Positions 7,901 through 16,279 of a DNA stretch of 40,311 bases are shown here, one piece after another. The notes under the pieces are model-generated. The model was given only the letters and a program-made list of their open reading frames with translations, was not told the DNA's origin and ran no database searches. Origin of the DNA: Rhizobium sp. Q54 (lineage in GTDB: Bacteria; Pseudomonadota; Alphaproteobacteria; SMXQ01). The DNA lies in contig CAMAVH010000008.1 in assembly GCA_945861615.1 (NCBI GenBank), positions 1 through 40,311 on the forward strand, in the 5' to 3' direction. How positions within the stretch are numbered: position 1 is the first letter of the stretch; the number at the start of each line of letters is the position of its first letter. The translations under genes and the position numbers were made by a program.

Positions 7901-7903
7901 AAA
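7874..7903 (+). promoter_or_regulatory. Candidate rpoH promoter
   Basis: TTGATA (7874-7879), an 18-base spacer and TAAAAA (7898-7903), inside the last codons of the upstream gene. It would give a leader of about 80 bases before the rpoH ATG. A second AT-rich element, TATAAA at 7933-7938, lacks a matching -35. Confidence 0.4.
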
Positions 7904-7959
7904 AACCGGTATACAAGAGTAACTTGGTCAGGTATAAAGACCACCGTCGCAGGGGCAAA

Positions 7960-7987
7960 GGTGTCCCACGACATAAGTAGGAGCACC
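7960..7987 (+). promoter_or_regulatory. Possible SD-masking hairpin in the rpoH leader
   Basis: GGTGTCC (7960-7966) can pair with GG-A-GCACC (7980-7987): four standard pairs, a G-U, a bulged A and two more G-C pairs, with a 13-base loop. The ribosome site AGGAG (7979-7983) lies in the 3' arm and would be hidden. The mix of wobble and bulge near the SD resembles zipper-type RNA thermometers, but no folding was computed. Confidence 0.35.
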
Positions 7988-7992
7988 GTTCC

Positions 7993-8892
7993 ATGGCAGC
8001 CACGTATCTTCCCGCGATCAGCCCCGAAGGAAACCTCACGCGCTATCTCCAGGAGATTCGCAAGTTTCCGATGCTGGAGCAGAATGAGGAATACATGCTC
8101 GCCAAAAGCTGGCGCGAGCATAACGACATGGATGCCGCCCATCGGCTGGTGACGAGCCATTTGCGCCTGGTCGCCAAGATCGCCATGGGCTATCGCGGCT
8201 ATGGCTTGCCGCTCGGCGAACTGATCTCCGAGGGCAACGTCGGCATGATGCAGGCCGTCAAGCGCTTCGATCCCGAGCGCGGCTTCCGCCTGGCGACCTA
8301 CGCCATGTGGTGGATCCGCGCCTCGATCCAGGAATACATCCTGCACAGCTGGTCGCTGGTGAAGATGGGCACGACGGCCGCGCAGAAGAAGCTGTTCTTC
8401 AACCTGCGCCGCCTGAAGGGCCAGATGCAGGCGATCGAGGACGGCGACCTGCCGCCGGAAACGGTGGAAGCCATCGCCAAGCGCCTCGACGTCAGCGAAG
8501 CCGACGTGATCAGCATGAACCGCCGCCTCGCCGCGCCGGACAACTCGCTCAACGCGCCGCTGCGCGGCGATGCCGAGGGCGGCGAATGGCAGGATTGGCT
8601 GGTCGACGATAGCGACAGCCAGGAGAAGGTTTTGGGCGAGCGCGAGGAGCTCAACCAGCGCCAGACCATGCTCTCGGCGGCGATGAAGGGGCTCAACAAG
8701 CGCGAGCGCCACATCCTCACCGAGCGCCGGCTCAAGGACGAGCCGACGACCCTGGAGGAGCTGAGCCAAAAGTACGGCATCTCGCGCGAGCGCGTGCGCC
8801 AGATAGAAGTGCGCGCCTTCGAGAAGCTGCAGAAGGCGATGAAGAACGCCGTGGTCGAACAGCGCATGGGCGAACAGCTCGCCAGTGCCTGA
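7993..8892 (+). CDS. rpoH: Heat-shock sigma factor sigma-32
   Basis: Directs RNA polymerase to heat-shock promoters. The 299-residue protein has region 2 (HLRLVAKIAMGYRGYGLP, DLISEGNVG-like, WWIRASIQEYILHSW), the RpoH-specific box QKKLFFNLR (131-139), and region 4 with helix-turn-helix LSQKYGISRERVRQIE near the C-terminus. The RpoH box separates it from RpoD-type sigmas. The start has AGGAG nine bases upstream. It follows the pseudouridine synthase gene after 92 bases and ends in a strong terminator, so it is probably transcribed on its own. A promoter with sigma-32 features precedes ftsH in this window, and FtsH is the protease that degrades RpoH in E. coli. Many alphaproteobacteria carry two rpoH genes; a second one may exist elsewhere. 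Confidence 0.97.
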   Translation: MAATYLPAISPEGNLTRYLQEIRKFPMLEQNEEYMLAKSWREHNDMDAAHRLVTSHLRLVAKIAMGYRGYGLPLGELISEGNVGMMQAVKRFDPERGFRLATYAMWWIRASIQEYILHSWSLVKMGTTAAQKKLFFNLRRLKGQMQAIEDGDLPPETVEAIAKRLDVSEADVISMNRRLAAPDNSLNAPLRGDAEGGEWQDWLVDDSDSQEKVLGEREELNQRQTMLSAAMKGLNKRERHILTERRLKDEPTTLEELSQKYGISRERVRQIEVRAFEKLQKAMKNAVVEQRMGEQLASA

Positions 8893-8914
8893 CCTTCGAC
8901 CGACCTGATACGCG

Positions 8915-8952
8915 AAGGGCCGCCCTCATTGAAAAATGCGGGCGGCCCTTTT
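8915..8952 (+). terminator. Strong intrinsic terminator of rpoH, probably bidirectional
   Basis: Perfect 11-base arms AAGGGCCGCCC (8915-8925) and GGGCGGCCCTT (8940-8950), followed by T residues. The loop adds a 4-bp stem CATT/AATG closed by a GAAA tetraloop with one mismatch between the stems. It stands between the convergent rpoH and the minus-strand gene ending at 8964. Confidence 0.9.
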
Positions 8953-8963
8953 GATTCCGGCTC

Positions 8964-9539
8964 CTAGATCAGCGGTTGGATCGGCGCCTTGGCGACGTCG
9001 TCGCCCCAATCCTCGATCAGCTTGCGCTGTTCTTTGCGCAAATGGGCGATGCGCCGCCCGGCGAACACGTCCATCAGAGCCCAGGCGACAGCCGGGAAGC
9101 TGAGATAGCAGAGCCAGCCTGCCGCCGCCGAGCCGTAGATCAGTAGCCACGACAGCGGCTCAAGCAGCACATGCATGGCCGCGATCATGTTGTGCCCGTC
9201 CTTCCACAGATCGAGCAAAAACGGCCAGCAGGCGGCGAAGTTGAGCGCGCCTACGGAGCGTGTCGCATAGCGTTGCGGCATCCGGTCGATCAGAAAGGCG
9301 CACATGGTTGGCAACATGCCGAAACAAAGCAAGACGGCGCTCGGCAAAGCGGCCATGAACAACGCGATGACGGCGACGCCCATGCTCAACTGCCGCAACA
9401 GCGACGGCCGCTTGACGCCCGGCCGCCCGAGAGCGGCGCGTTGCTTGAGCGCCCGGCGGACGGCAGTCCGTCCGACCGGTTTCTTCGGACCGCTCGGCTT
9501 GCGCGGCGGCGGTCTGCCGATGCGGAGTGGCGCGGCCAT
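8964..9539 (-). CDS. Unknown multi-pass membrane protein coupled to the pseudokinase gene
   Basis: A 191-residue protein I do not recognise. Residues 1-50 are very basic and proline-rich (RIGRPPPRKPSGPKKP), with no enzyme motif. Three to four hydrophobic segments follow, at about 52-82, 92-112 and 117-160, and a charged tail (RRIAHLRKEQRKLIEDWGDD) ends the protein. The basic N-terminus predicts an inner-membrane protein with cytoplasmic N-terminus. Its ATG comes 2 bases after the stop of the 686-residue pseudokinase, so the two are almost certainly co-translated and may form a complex. No enzymatic motif is visible. Confidence 0.8.
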   Translation of the reverse strand: MAAPLRIGRPPPRKPSGPKKPVGRTAVRRALKQRAALGRPGVKRPSLLRQLSMGVAVIALFMAALPSAVLLCFGMLPTMCAFLIDRMPQRYATRSVGALNFAACWPFLLDLWKDGHNMIAAMHVLLEPLSWLLIYGSAAAGWLCYLSFPAVAWALMDVFAGRRIAHLRKEQRKLIEDWGDDVAKAPIQPLI

Positions 9540-9541
9540 GC

Positions 9542-11602
9542 TCAGACCCTCGCCAAGGTAAGCAACGCGACGACGGCGCCACCCACCGCTGCAGTGAAGA
9601 GCGCGGCCATGCGGTAGCCCATCTCGCGGGCGCGGCGCGGATTGCTCGCGCCACCGCTTTCGAGAAAGGCGATTTCCGTTTCCGCCTTGCTGTATCTCAG
9701 GGCGGCTTCGGCGAATCCGGCCTCGTCCTGTTTACGCAGATCGCCGTTGAGCAGGAAATTATAGAGCCCGACGATACTGCCGGCATTCATCACGCGCGGA
9801 AGCTCGGCCTCGGCCCGCTTGCGCGCCGAGCGATGATGGTAATTGCCGAGCACCGCCTCGGCGCTGCTCATGATCCAGCGCGTCAATTCCGGCAGCGATT
9901 CCGGGCCGTGGCGCCATTGCAGGGCGGCGAACAGGGATAAGATCCCCATCGCAGCTTCCATGGAACTTCCGCGGTTGCCGACCATGGCCAGCGCTTGGCT
10001 GAGATCGCCCTGGGCGCGCGCCGCGACGAAAGCCGCGAGATGCCGGTCGAAGGGGAACGCTTCGGTCATGCCCTTGGCGACTTTTTCCAAAGCCGGCAGC
10101 AACTCGGCGATGTCGATCACGCATTCGCGCTCGACCAGGGGACTGAGGCAGTGCTGGCCCGGATTCATCTCGTATAGGCAGCGCTCGTAGCCGAAACCCG
10201 GACGCGGATCGCGCAGGAAGCCGTTGAGCTTGCGGAACTGCAAGACGAGATTGTTCGCCTCGCGATCTCCCGCGTGCTGCATGTCGAGCCAGAAGATCGG
10301 CAAGCCACCGCGCACGATCTCGCTGAAATCCTGCAGCGCGTTGGGATCGTTGAAATGAGCGGCCAGGTAAGCCCCGACCCCGTCCGTCATGGCGGCGAAC
10401 GTCTTGTAGCGGAGCGGTCCGTCAGGATCGAGGGCCAGCGTCAGTCGCGCGTTGAGCATGGCGCGGGCCGACGATTCGCCGGACATGCCGGCGCCGCTGA
10501 AGCGGTTGTCGAAGGCGCTTTCGACCGCTTCGCGGCGGCGCTGGTCGCCGAGGCTGCGTTCGATCCAGCTGCCGAGCTCGACCTTGCGATCGCTCATCGC
10601 GGCCGACCGCCAGTTTTGCGTCAATGCGAAGGCCAGGCTGCGGCAAGTGTAGAAGTTCTGGCCTTCGAAGGGCAGAGGCCGCATGGCGCGGTCATTATGA
10701 TTGATCTGCACCGGCTTGAGGCGACGCTCGCTGACCCAGCCCTGCAACGCGGCCAAGTCCCAGCGCTGCACCGGATCGTCCTGGAGCATGCCGCGCAGCG
10801 GCTCGCGCATCGCCGTGGGGATCGGCGCGCGCGATACCAGCGTCGTGAACGAGCCCTGCGCCAGCTTGGCCGCCAACAGCTCCTTGTCGCTGAGATGCGG
10901 CACCGGATTGCGCCCGAGCAGCATGTAGAGCAGCGTGACGCCGAGGGCATAGATATCATTGCCGCGCATGCCGGTACCGCGGCCGGCGGGATGCGCCATC
11001 GCGGCCTCGATGGTTTCGAACAGCGACGGCTGGAAAAAGGCCGGCGGCGCCATGACGCATTCGCCGAGCATGCAGCTTTGCCGCGTGGCGTCGGTATAGA
11101 ACATGTTGGTCGGACGGATGGCGCGATGCACCACGCCGATGACGCTGAGATAGCCGAGCGCCGCAATGGACGGCGCCAATATGCTGCGGACCGACTGCAA
11201 CTCGCCCATCGGCTGCACAGGACTCGTCAGGCTATCCATCAGGCGGGCGCCGCCCGGCCGCTCGAAAATGACGACGCGGCGGCGGCGGTTGTCGCGCGGC
11301 CACCAGACATAACCGCTATCGACTAGACGCATCAACGCGGTCGAACGAACGTCGGACAGGGTGCCGATGACATCGTCGCGGCACAGCACCTGGCCGTCGC
11401 TGACCAGGGCGAAAAGCCCTTCATTGCCGTTGACCAGATCGGTGACGGCATAGGCGCGCGCCGACGGCGAATCGCAGGCATCGATCGGCGCGTCGGACCA
11501 AATCTGGAAACGATCCTTCAGACGCACGCCGGATCCGGCGGCGGCCGTTTGGGCCGCTCCGTTCGTTGCCTCTTGGTCGCGTTGCAGAGCCTGCGTGTTC
11601 AT
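9542..11602 (-). CDS. Tail-anchored pseudokinase-like protein
   Basis: A 686-residue protein with a degenerate Ser/Thr kinase fold. Recognisable kinase landmarks are the catalytic-loop equivalent HRAIRPTN (159-166), the helix-F motif NDIYALGVTLLYMLLGRNP (Asp216) and DPVQRW (Arg280). Key residues are missing: HRD is HRA (Ala161 for the catalytic Asp), the DFG position reads LGEC (179-182), and no glycine loop or VAIK lysine is evident before residue 110. It should not phosphorylate by the usual chemistry. The middle (about 300-650) is a large helical region of unknown type with Cys and Arg-rich patches. A hydrophobic segment at about 664-685 ends the protein, so it is probably anchored in the membrane by its tail with the kinase fold in the cytoplasm. 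The downstream membrane-protein gene starts 2 bases after the stop; purA lies 182 bases upstream on the same strand. Confidence 0.85.
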   Translation of the reverse strand: MNTQALQRDQEATNGAAQTAAAGSGVRLKDRFQIWSDAPIDACDSPSARAYAVTDLVNGNEGLFALVSDGQVLCRDDVIGTLSDVRSTALMRLVDSGYVWWPRDNRRRRVVIFERPGGARLMDSLTSPVQPMGELQSVRSILAPSIAALGYLSVIGVVHRAIRPTNMFYTDATRQSCMLGECVMAPPAFFQPSLFETIEAAMAHPAGRGTGMRGNDIYALGVTLLYMLLGRNPVPHLSDKELLAAKLAQGSFTTLVSRAPIPTAMREPLRGMLQDDPVQRWDLAALQGWVSERRLKPVQINHNDRAMRPLPFEGQNFYTCRSLAFALTQNWRSAAMSDRKVELGSWIERSLGDQRRREAVESAFDNRFSGAGMSGESSARAMLNARLTLALDPDGPLRYKTFAAMTDGVGAYLAAHFNDPNALQDFSEIVRGGLPIFWLDMQHAGDREANNLVLQFRKLNGFLRDPRPGFGYERCLYEMNPGQHCLSPLVERECVIDIAELLPALEKVAKGMTEAFPFDRHLAAFVAARAQGDLSQALAMVGNRGSSMEAAMGILSLFAALQWRHGPESLPELTRWIMSSAEAVLGNYHHRSARKRAEAELPRVMNAGSIVGLYNFLLNGDLRKQDEAGFAEAALRYSKAETEIAFLESGGASNPRRAREMGYRMAALFTAAVGGAVVALLTLARV

Positions 11603-11667
11603 GCCTTACCCGAATCGCGCGGACGGAGTCCTGTCCCGGGCGGTCAGCCTAGGCAGCGAAGGGCAAA

Positions 11668-11685
11668 GGCTTCGTTAACAAAGCC
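11668..11685. promoter_or_regulatory. 18-base near-palindrome upstream of the pseudokinase gene
   Basis: GGCTTCGTTAACAAAGCC is symmetric apart from one base pair, centred on GTTAAC, 66 bases before the pseudokinase ATG. It could be an operator. The 182-base gap between purA and the pseudokinase holds no clear terminator; a weak hairpin CCCTC/GAGGG lies at 11735-11751. Confidence 0.35.
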
Positions 11686-11784
11686 GGGAAATGATCGGGA
11701 ATCGGGCCCTGGCGACGGTTTTCGGCCGGCCGGTCCCTCTCCTTTTGAGGGGGATATGCCGACCCGCTATCGACCGGACGGCGC

Positions 11785-13077
11785 TCAGTCCGCGAACGGA
11801 TCGTGCACCAGCACCGTGTCGTCGCGCTCCGGGCTGGTCGAGAACAGCGCCACCGGCGCCTCGATCAGCTCCTCGACGCGGCGGATGTATTTGATCGCGC
11901 TGGCGGGCAGCTGCGCCCAGGAGCGCGCGCCGCGCGTCGAATCCGACCAGCCTTCGAGCGTCTCGTAAATCGGCTCGATGCCGGCTTGCACGTCGAGCGC
12001 CGGCGGGAAGTGATGCAGCGTCTCGCCCTTGTAGCGATAGCCGGTGCAGACTTTGAGTTCTTTCAGGCCGTCGAACACATCGAGCTTGGTGAGCGCGATG
12101 CCGTTGATGCCGCCGACCTTGATCGCCTGGCGGACCATCACGGCATCGAACCAGCCGCAGCGGCGCTTGCGCCCGGTGACGGTGCCGAATTCATGGCCGC
12201 GCTGGCCGATCAGTTCGCCGATCTCGTCGTGCAACTCGGAGGGGAACGGCCCGGAGCCGACGCGCGTGGTGTAGGCCTTAGTGATGCCGAGCACATAAGA
12301 CAACGCGCCAGGACCCATGCCGGACCCGACCGCCGCCTGGCCCGCCAAGGTGTTCGACGAGGTGACGAACGGATAGGTACCGTGGTCGACGTCGAGCATC
12401 GCGCCTTGCGCGCCTTCGAACAGGATGCGCTTGCCGGCACGCCGCACTTCGTCGAGCTTTTCCCACACGACGGCGGCGTAAGGCAGGATCTTCGGCGCGA
12501 CCTCCATCAACTGGGCGATCAGCTCGTCGCGGTTCACTTCGGCGACGCCAAGGCCGCGCAGCAGCGCGTTGTGATGCAACAGGGCGTCATCGACCTTGGC
12601 GGCGAGAATCTCGGCATTGCGCAGATCGCAGACGCGGATAGCGCGGCGCGCCACCTTGTCCTCGTAGGCCGGGCCAATGCCGCGGCCCGTGGTGCCGATC
12701 TTGCCCTTGCCGCGCGCTTCCTCGCGCACCTTGTCGATATGCGAGTGCAGCGGCAGGATCAACGCGGCGTTCTCGGCCAGCATCAGGTTCTGCGGCGAGA
12801 TGGCGACGCCTTGGCCGCGCAGAATCTCGATTTCCTTGAGCAGCGCCCAGGGATCGACGACGACGCCGTTGCCGATGATCGACAGCTTGCCAGGGCGCAC
12901 GATGCCCGACGGCAGCAGGCTCAGCTTGTAGGTGATGTTGCCGATGACGAGCGTATGGCCGGCATTATGGCCGCCCTGAAAACGCACCACGACCTCGGCG
13001 CGCTCCGACAGCCAATCGACGATCTTGCCTTTGCCCTCGTCGCCCCACTGGGCGCCGACCACGACCACATTCGCCAT
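11785..13077 (-). CDS. purA: Adenylosuccinate synthetase
   Basis: Catalyses the GTP-dependent joining of IMP and aspartate to adenylosuccinate, the first step from IMP to AMP. The 430-residue length is standard. It opens with [18 protein letters not shown], giving the GTP-binding loop and catalytic Asp13, then QGGHNAGHT with catalytic His41; [14 protein letters not shown] and [18 protein letters not shown] are further family blocks, and [12 protein letters not shown] follows. It starts 17 bases after hisZ, so the two share a transcript. The hisZ-purA pairing recurs in alphaproteobacteria, and both products belong to nucleotide-linked pathways: histidine synthesis consumes ATP and returns AICAR to purine synthesis. 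Confidence 0.98.
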   Translation of the reverse strand: MANVVVVGAQWGDEGKGKIVDWLSERAEVVVRFQGGHNAGHTLVIGNITYKLSLLPSGIVRPGKLSIIGNGVVVDPWALLKEIEILRGQGVAISPQNLMLAENAALILPLHSHIDKVREEARGKGKIGTTGRGIGPAYEDKVARRAIRVCDLRNAEILAAKVDDALLHHNALLRGLGVAEVNRDELIAQLMEVAPKILPYAAVVWEKLDEVRRAGKRILFEGAQGAMLDVDHGTYPFVTSSNTLAGQAAVGSGMGPGALSYVLGITKAYTTRVGSGPFPSELHDEIGELIGQRGHEFGTVTGRKRRCGWFDAVMVRQAIKVGGINGIALTKLDVFDGLKELKVCTGYRYKGETLHHFPPALDVQAGIEPIYETLEGWSDSTRGARSWAQLPASAIKYIRRVEELIEAPVALFSTSPERDDTVLVHDPFAD

Positions 13078-13094
13078 AACCGCTCCGTCTTGAT

Positions 13095-14255
13095 TTAGTC
13101 GATGAGCGCGGGTTTGCCCGCGACCAGGAGGTGGCTGCAGCCGAGCTTGCGCGCGGCCGCCTTCGCATCCGCATCGGCGGCGAGCGCCGCCACCGTCGTC
13201 CAGCCGTCGGCGCGCAGGCGCTGGCCATCGGCCGGCGCCGTGCCGTGCGGCAGATAAAGCTTCTTCGCCGGCCGGGGACCGGCCATCGCCTGCAGCACCG
13301 TGTCCATGAACAAGGTGAAGCCGGTGGCGGGTTCGCCGCCATGGCCTTCAAGGGATCCATTGGCGCCGGCCATATAGCGGCCGCCGCGTCCCAGTTCGCC
13401 GCGCACGTTCAAGGCGAACATCACGAAGCTGACGCCGCTGTGATATTCGAAGCCCCGATTTTCCACCGGATCGATGGTGAGCTTAAGATCGGGCGCGGCA
13501 GCGCCGATCAAGCCGACCACCTCGGCGAGACGCGCCACTTCGCGGGCGGCGGCCTCGGGCAATTTCAAAGCGCTCAACGTCGCCAGCGTCTTGCGCGCCG
13601 GACCGGCGGCAGCGAGCAGCGCGCCCAGCAGCTCGGCGGCCGCGCCGCCTTGCGCGGCGACGCCGGCGGCATCCTTGCGATCGAGCGCTGCGCGCAGCTT
13701 GCCCATCTGCGCCTCCGGCACGGCGAGCGCCTGGCACACGGCCGGCACCAGCGTCGGCAAATTCAAATCGACCGACAGGCCGCGAACGCCAACGCCGGTG
13801 AGGGCCTGGGCGGCGAGCGCGACGATCTCCGCGTCAGCGGCGGCGCCGGCGGCGCCGATCAATTCGCAGCCGGCCTGCCCGACCTGGCGCTGGGGCCGCA
13901 ACTGGCTGCCGCTGACCTGCAGCACCTGGCCCGAATAGCACAGGCGCAGAGGGCGCGGCGCATGGCCGAGGCGCGAGGTGGCGATGCGGGCGATCTGCAA
14001 GGTCATGTCGGCGCGCAGCGCCAACATGCGGTGGGAGATCGGATCCATCAGGCGGAAGGTCTGGCCGGCCATCGACGCGCCAGCGCCGCCGAGCAGCGTT
14101 TCCTCGAATTCCAAGAGCGGCGGCTTGACCCGCTCATAGCCTTGCGCGGCGAAGGCGGCGATCAGGCTTTCCACCGTCGCGGCCTCATGGGCCGCGTCGG
14201 GGGGCAAGAGATCGCTCATCCCCGGCGGCAGCAGCGCCCGTTCACCGTTCTCCAT
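13095..14255 (-). CDS. hisZ: ATP phosphoribosyltransferase regulatory subunit
   Basis: HisZ is a histidyl-tRNA-synthetase paralogue without charging activity that binds the short form of HisG and makes the first step of histidine synthesis active and histidine-sensitive. The protein (386 residues) has the class II synthetase-like core: [14 protein letters not shown], motif-2-like region [16 protein letters not shown] and [14 protein letters not shown]. Length fits HisZ rather than HisS (over 410), and the HisRS anticodon domain is absent. I chose ATG 14255 ([12 protein letters not shown]); a TTG 12 codons upstream is possible but unlikely. HisG is not in this window; the presence of hisZ predicts a short-form hisG elsewhere. 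It is followed by purA after 17 bases. Confidence 0.93.
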   Translation of the reverse strand: MENGERALLPPGMSDLLPPDAAHEAATVESLIAAFAAQGYERVKPPLLEFEETLLGGAGASMAGQTFRLMDPISHRMLALRADMTLQIARIATSRLGHAPRPLRLCYSGQVLQVSGSQLRPQRQVGQAGCELIGAAGAAADAEIVALAAQALTGVGVRGLSVDLNLPTLVPAVCQALAVPEAQMGKLRAALDRKDAAGVAAQGGAAAELLGALLAAAGPARKTLATLSALKLPEAAAREVARLAEVVGLIGAAAPDLKLTIDPVENRGFEYHSGVSFVMFALNVRGELGRGGRYMAGANGSLEGHGGEPATGFTLFMDTVLQAMAGPRPAKKLYLPHGTAPADGQRLRADGWTTVAALAADADAKAAARKLGCSHLLVAGKPALID

Positions 14256-14412
14256 GCTCGTCGGACCAGAACTCAAGCTATTGTTTTTCAATGAGAATTT
14301 TTCCGGCCTGGACCGGCGGGCGCGTGCGCCGCGTCCCGGGTTTGGTAGCCGGATTCGGCGGCCACGGCAACGAAATTACGTGGCCCGGGCCGGGCGGCCC
14401 ATGGCGGGGAAT

Positions 14413-16107
14413 TCAGGGGAGCCGGCGCAGCCGCGCGGGCGGCAGGCTGACCGTAACGTGGGTGCCCTGCCCGAGACCGCTCTGCAGCGTCACTTTGCCC
14501 TGATGCAGATCGATCAGCGCTTTGACCAAGGCCATGCCGAGGCCGGTGCCCTCGTATTTGCGCGCCAGCGAGCCGTCGGCCTGCTCGAACGGGGTGAAGA
14601 CCTTGTCCATATCGTCGGGCGCGATCCCGATTCCGGTATCCTTGACGAACAGCTCCAGCGCGCCATGTTCGTCCACAGCCGCGCCGAGGCTGACAGCGCC
14701 GCCCGGCTCGGTGAACTTGATGGCGTTCGACAGCAGGTTCAGCAACACCTGGCGCAAGCGGCGGCGATCGGCGTTCACGCCGATCTTGGCCATCTCAGGC
14801 GCGATATCGACCGTAAAGCCGAGCGACTTGCTGCTCGCCGTGCTCGCCATCAGCCGCGCCGTGCTGCGCAAAAAGTCGGCGACATGAATATCTTCCTGCT
14901 CGAGCTCGATCTTGCCGGCGTCGGCTTTCGACAGATCGAGGATGTCGTTGATGACGTCGAGCAGGTGGCTGCCCGAGCCCCGGATGTCCTCGAGATATTC
15001 GCTCTGCTGCGGCGTCAGCGGGCCGCTGGTGCCGGCGGCGAGCAGTTCGGCAAAACCGATGACGGCATTCAACGGCGTGCGCAGCTCATGGCTCATGTTG
15101 GCGAGGAAATTCGCCTTGGCGCGTGCCGCGCTAAGGGCTTCGTCGCGCGCATGCTCGAGATTGAGCGCAAGCTCCGACAGTTCATGCGTGCGCCGCTCAA
15201 GCTGGCCGCGCGTCTCGCGCAAGGCGCGGATGCTTTCCTGCAGCGATTCTTCCTTGGTTTTGAGGTCGGTGGCGTCGATATGGACGCCGACGAGCCAACC
15301 GCCGACCATCACGCGCTCGCGAATCTGCAGCCAGCGACCGTCGCGGTTCTGTTGCTCGACGATGCGCTCGTCGGTGGCGCGGCGCTGCAGGCGCGTGGCG
15401 ATGAAGGCGTCTTCTTCGGCGTGGCTAAGGCCGAGGTAGCCGTTGCGCAGCTCCTCGCGCAGCATGTCCTCGAAACGCGTGCCCGGCCGCGCCAGCTCTT
15501 CCGGCACGCCATAGAATTCGCAATAGCGCTTGTTGCAGAACACCAGGCGGTCGTCGGCATCGAACAGCACGAGACCGGCGACCATTTCCTCCAGCGCCTG
15601 ATCGAGCGCATCGCGCTGGCGCGCCTCGCGTTCATGCTGGCGGCGGATCGCCGTGACATCCGAGAGGCTGGCGATGAAGCCGCCGGCTTCGCCGCCCGTG
15701 ACGGGGGCGCAATCGATCAGCACCAGGCGCGAGTCCCCATCGCGCCGTGACAGCGGCACTTCGATACGAAAGGAGGCGGATTTGCCGGCGCGCAGCTGCT
15801 TGAGCAGCATCTCGTGGCGCAGGCGGGCGCCGGGCTCGATCAGATCGCGGTAATCGAGAAGATCGGCATCCTTGGCGTCGCCATGGCCGCCGCGGGCGCC
15901 GACCAGCAGGCAATAGGCGTCATTGGCATAGGCGATGCGCAACTCGTCATCGAACAGCACCAGGGCGACAGGGGCCGCCGCCAAGAGGGCCGCGCTTTGC
16001 GCCAAAGCGGCGGGCGCCTGGGTCAAGACCGCCGGAGGCGGGCTCTCACCCTCCGGCAACGTGAGTGCTGGACCAGCATCGCGGCGCGGTTTCGACACGT
16101 TCGGCAT
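14413..16107 (-). CDS. Soluble PAS-PAS hybrid-free sensor histidine kinase
   Basis: A 564-residue cytoplasmic sensor kinase without membrane segments. Two PAS-like domains (about 38-155 and 165-285) are followed by a coiled coil (about 285-335), the HisKA dimerisation helix with phospho-acceptor His340 in FLANMSHELRTPLNAVIGFAELL-type context, and an ATPase domain: N box LLNLLSNAIKFTEPGG, G1 DTGIGIAPDD, F box FTPFEQ and G2 EGTGLGMAL. All catalytic boxes look intact. No receiver domain and no response-regulator gene is adjacent, so it is an orphan kinase here. The start at 16107 has only a G-rich stretch as ribosome site. It lies between hisZ (158 bases downstream) and the serA terminator. The signal could be a cofactor or small ligand in the PAS domains. 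Confidence 0.92.
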   Translation of the reverse strand: MPNVSKPRRDAGPALTLPEGESPPPAVLTQAPAALAQSAALLAAAPVALVLFDDELRIAYANDAYCLLVGARGGHGDAKDADLLDYRDLIEPGARLRHEMLLKQLRAGKSASFRIEVPLSRRDGDSRLVLIDCAPVTGGEAGGFIASLSDVTAIRRQHEREARQRDALDQALEEMVAGLVLFDADDRLVFCNKRYCEFYGVPEELARPGTRFEDMLREELRNGYLGLSHAEEDAFIATRLQRRATDERIVEQQNRDGRWLQIRERVMVGGWLVGVHIDATDLKTKEESLQESIRALRETRGQLERRTHELSELALNLEHARDEALSAARAKANFLANMSHELRTPLNAVIGFAELLAAGTSGPLTPQQSEYLEDIRGSGSHLLDVINDILDLSKADAGKIELEQEDIHVADFLRSTARLMASTASSKSLGFTVDIAPEMAKIGVNADRRRLRQVLLNLLSNAIKFTEPGGAVSLGAAVDEHGALELFVKDTGIGIAPDDMDKVFTPFEQADGSLARKYEGTGLGMALVKALIDLHQGKVTLQSGLGQGTHVTVSLPPARLRRLP

Positions 16108-16198
16108 CCCCCGAAGCCATCAGTGACAAGCAACAATGGCTTAAGGTTAAAGCTTTGTCGTCAAAAATTAATTAACAAAATCAGCTGCTCAACCCAAA

Positions 16199-16212
16199 GT
16201 TGCAATTGCAAC
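16199..16212. promoter_or_regulatory. Perfect 14-base palindrome upstream of the histidine kinase gene
   Basis: GTTGCAATTGCAAC, fully symmetric, between the serA terminator and the kinase start in an unusually AT-rich stretch (16130-16200) that probably holds the kinase promoter. Good candidate operator. Confidence 0.4.
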
Positions 16213-16221
16213 GGCCAAGAA

Positions 16222-16247
16222 AAAGGGCCCGATCGCTCGGGCCCTTT
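16222..16247 (-). terminator. Intrinsic terminator of the serC-serA operon
   Basis: Perfect 11-base arms AAAGGGCCCGA / TCGGGCCCTTT with a 4-base loop, 33 bases past the serA stop, followed on the minus strand by a run of T. Clear intrinsic terminator. Confidence 0.9.
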
Positions 16248-16279
16248 GCATCTTGCTCAGAACTGAACGGCGTTGCTGC

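Noticed and set aside
7933..7938. TATAAA as the main rpoH -10
   Set aside because: No acceptable -35 exists 15-19 bases upstream; the TTGATA/TAAAAA pair further up is better.
14387..14400. Terminator after the histidine kinase gene
   Set aside because: GGGCCG-GG-CGGCCC is symmetric but has only a 2-base loop and no T run, and such words are common at this GC content.
16141..16176. CtrA-like sites (TTAA pairs) before the histidine kinase gene
   Set aside because: Four TTAA words occur, but no pair has the required 7-base spacing.
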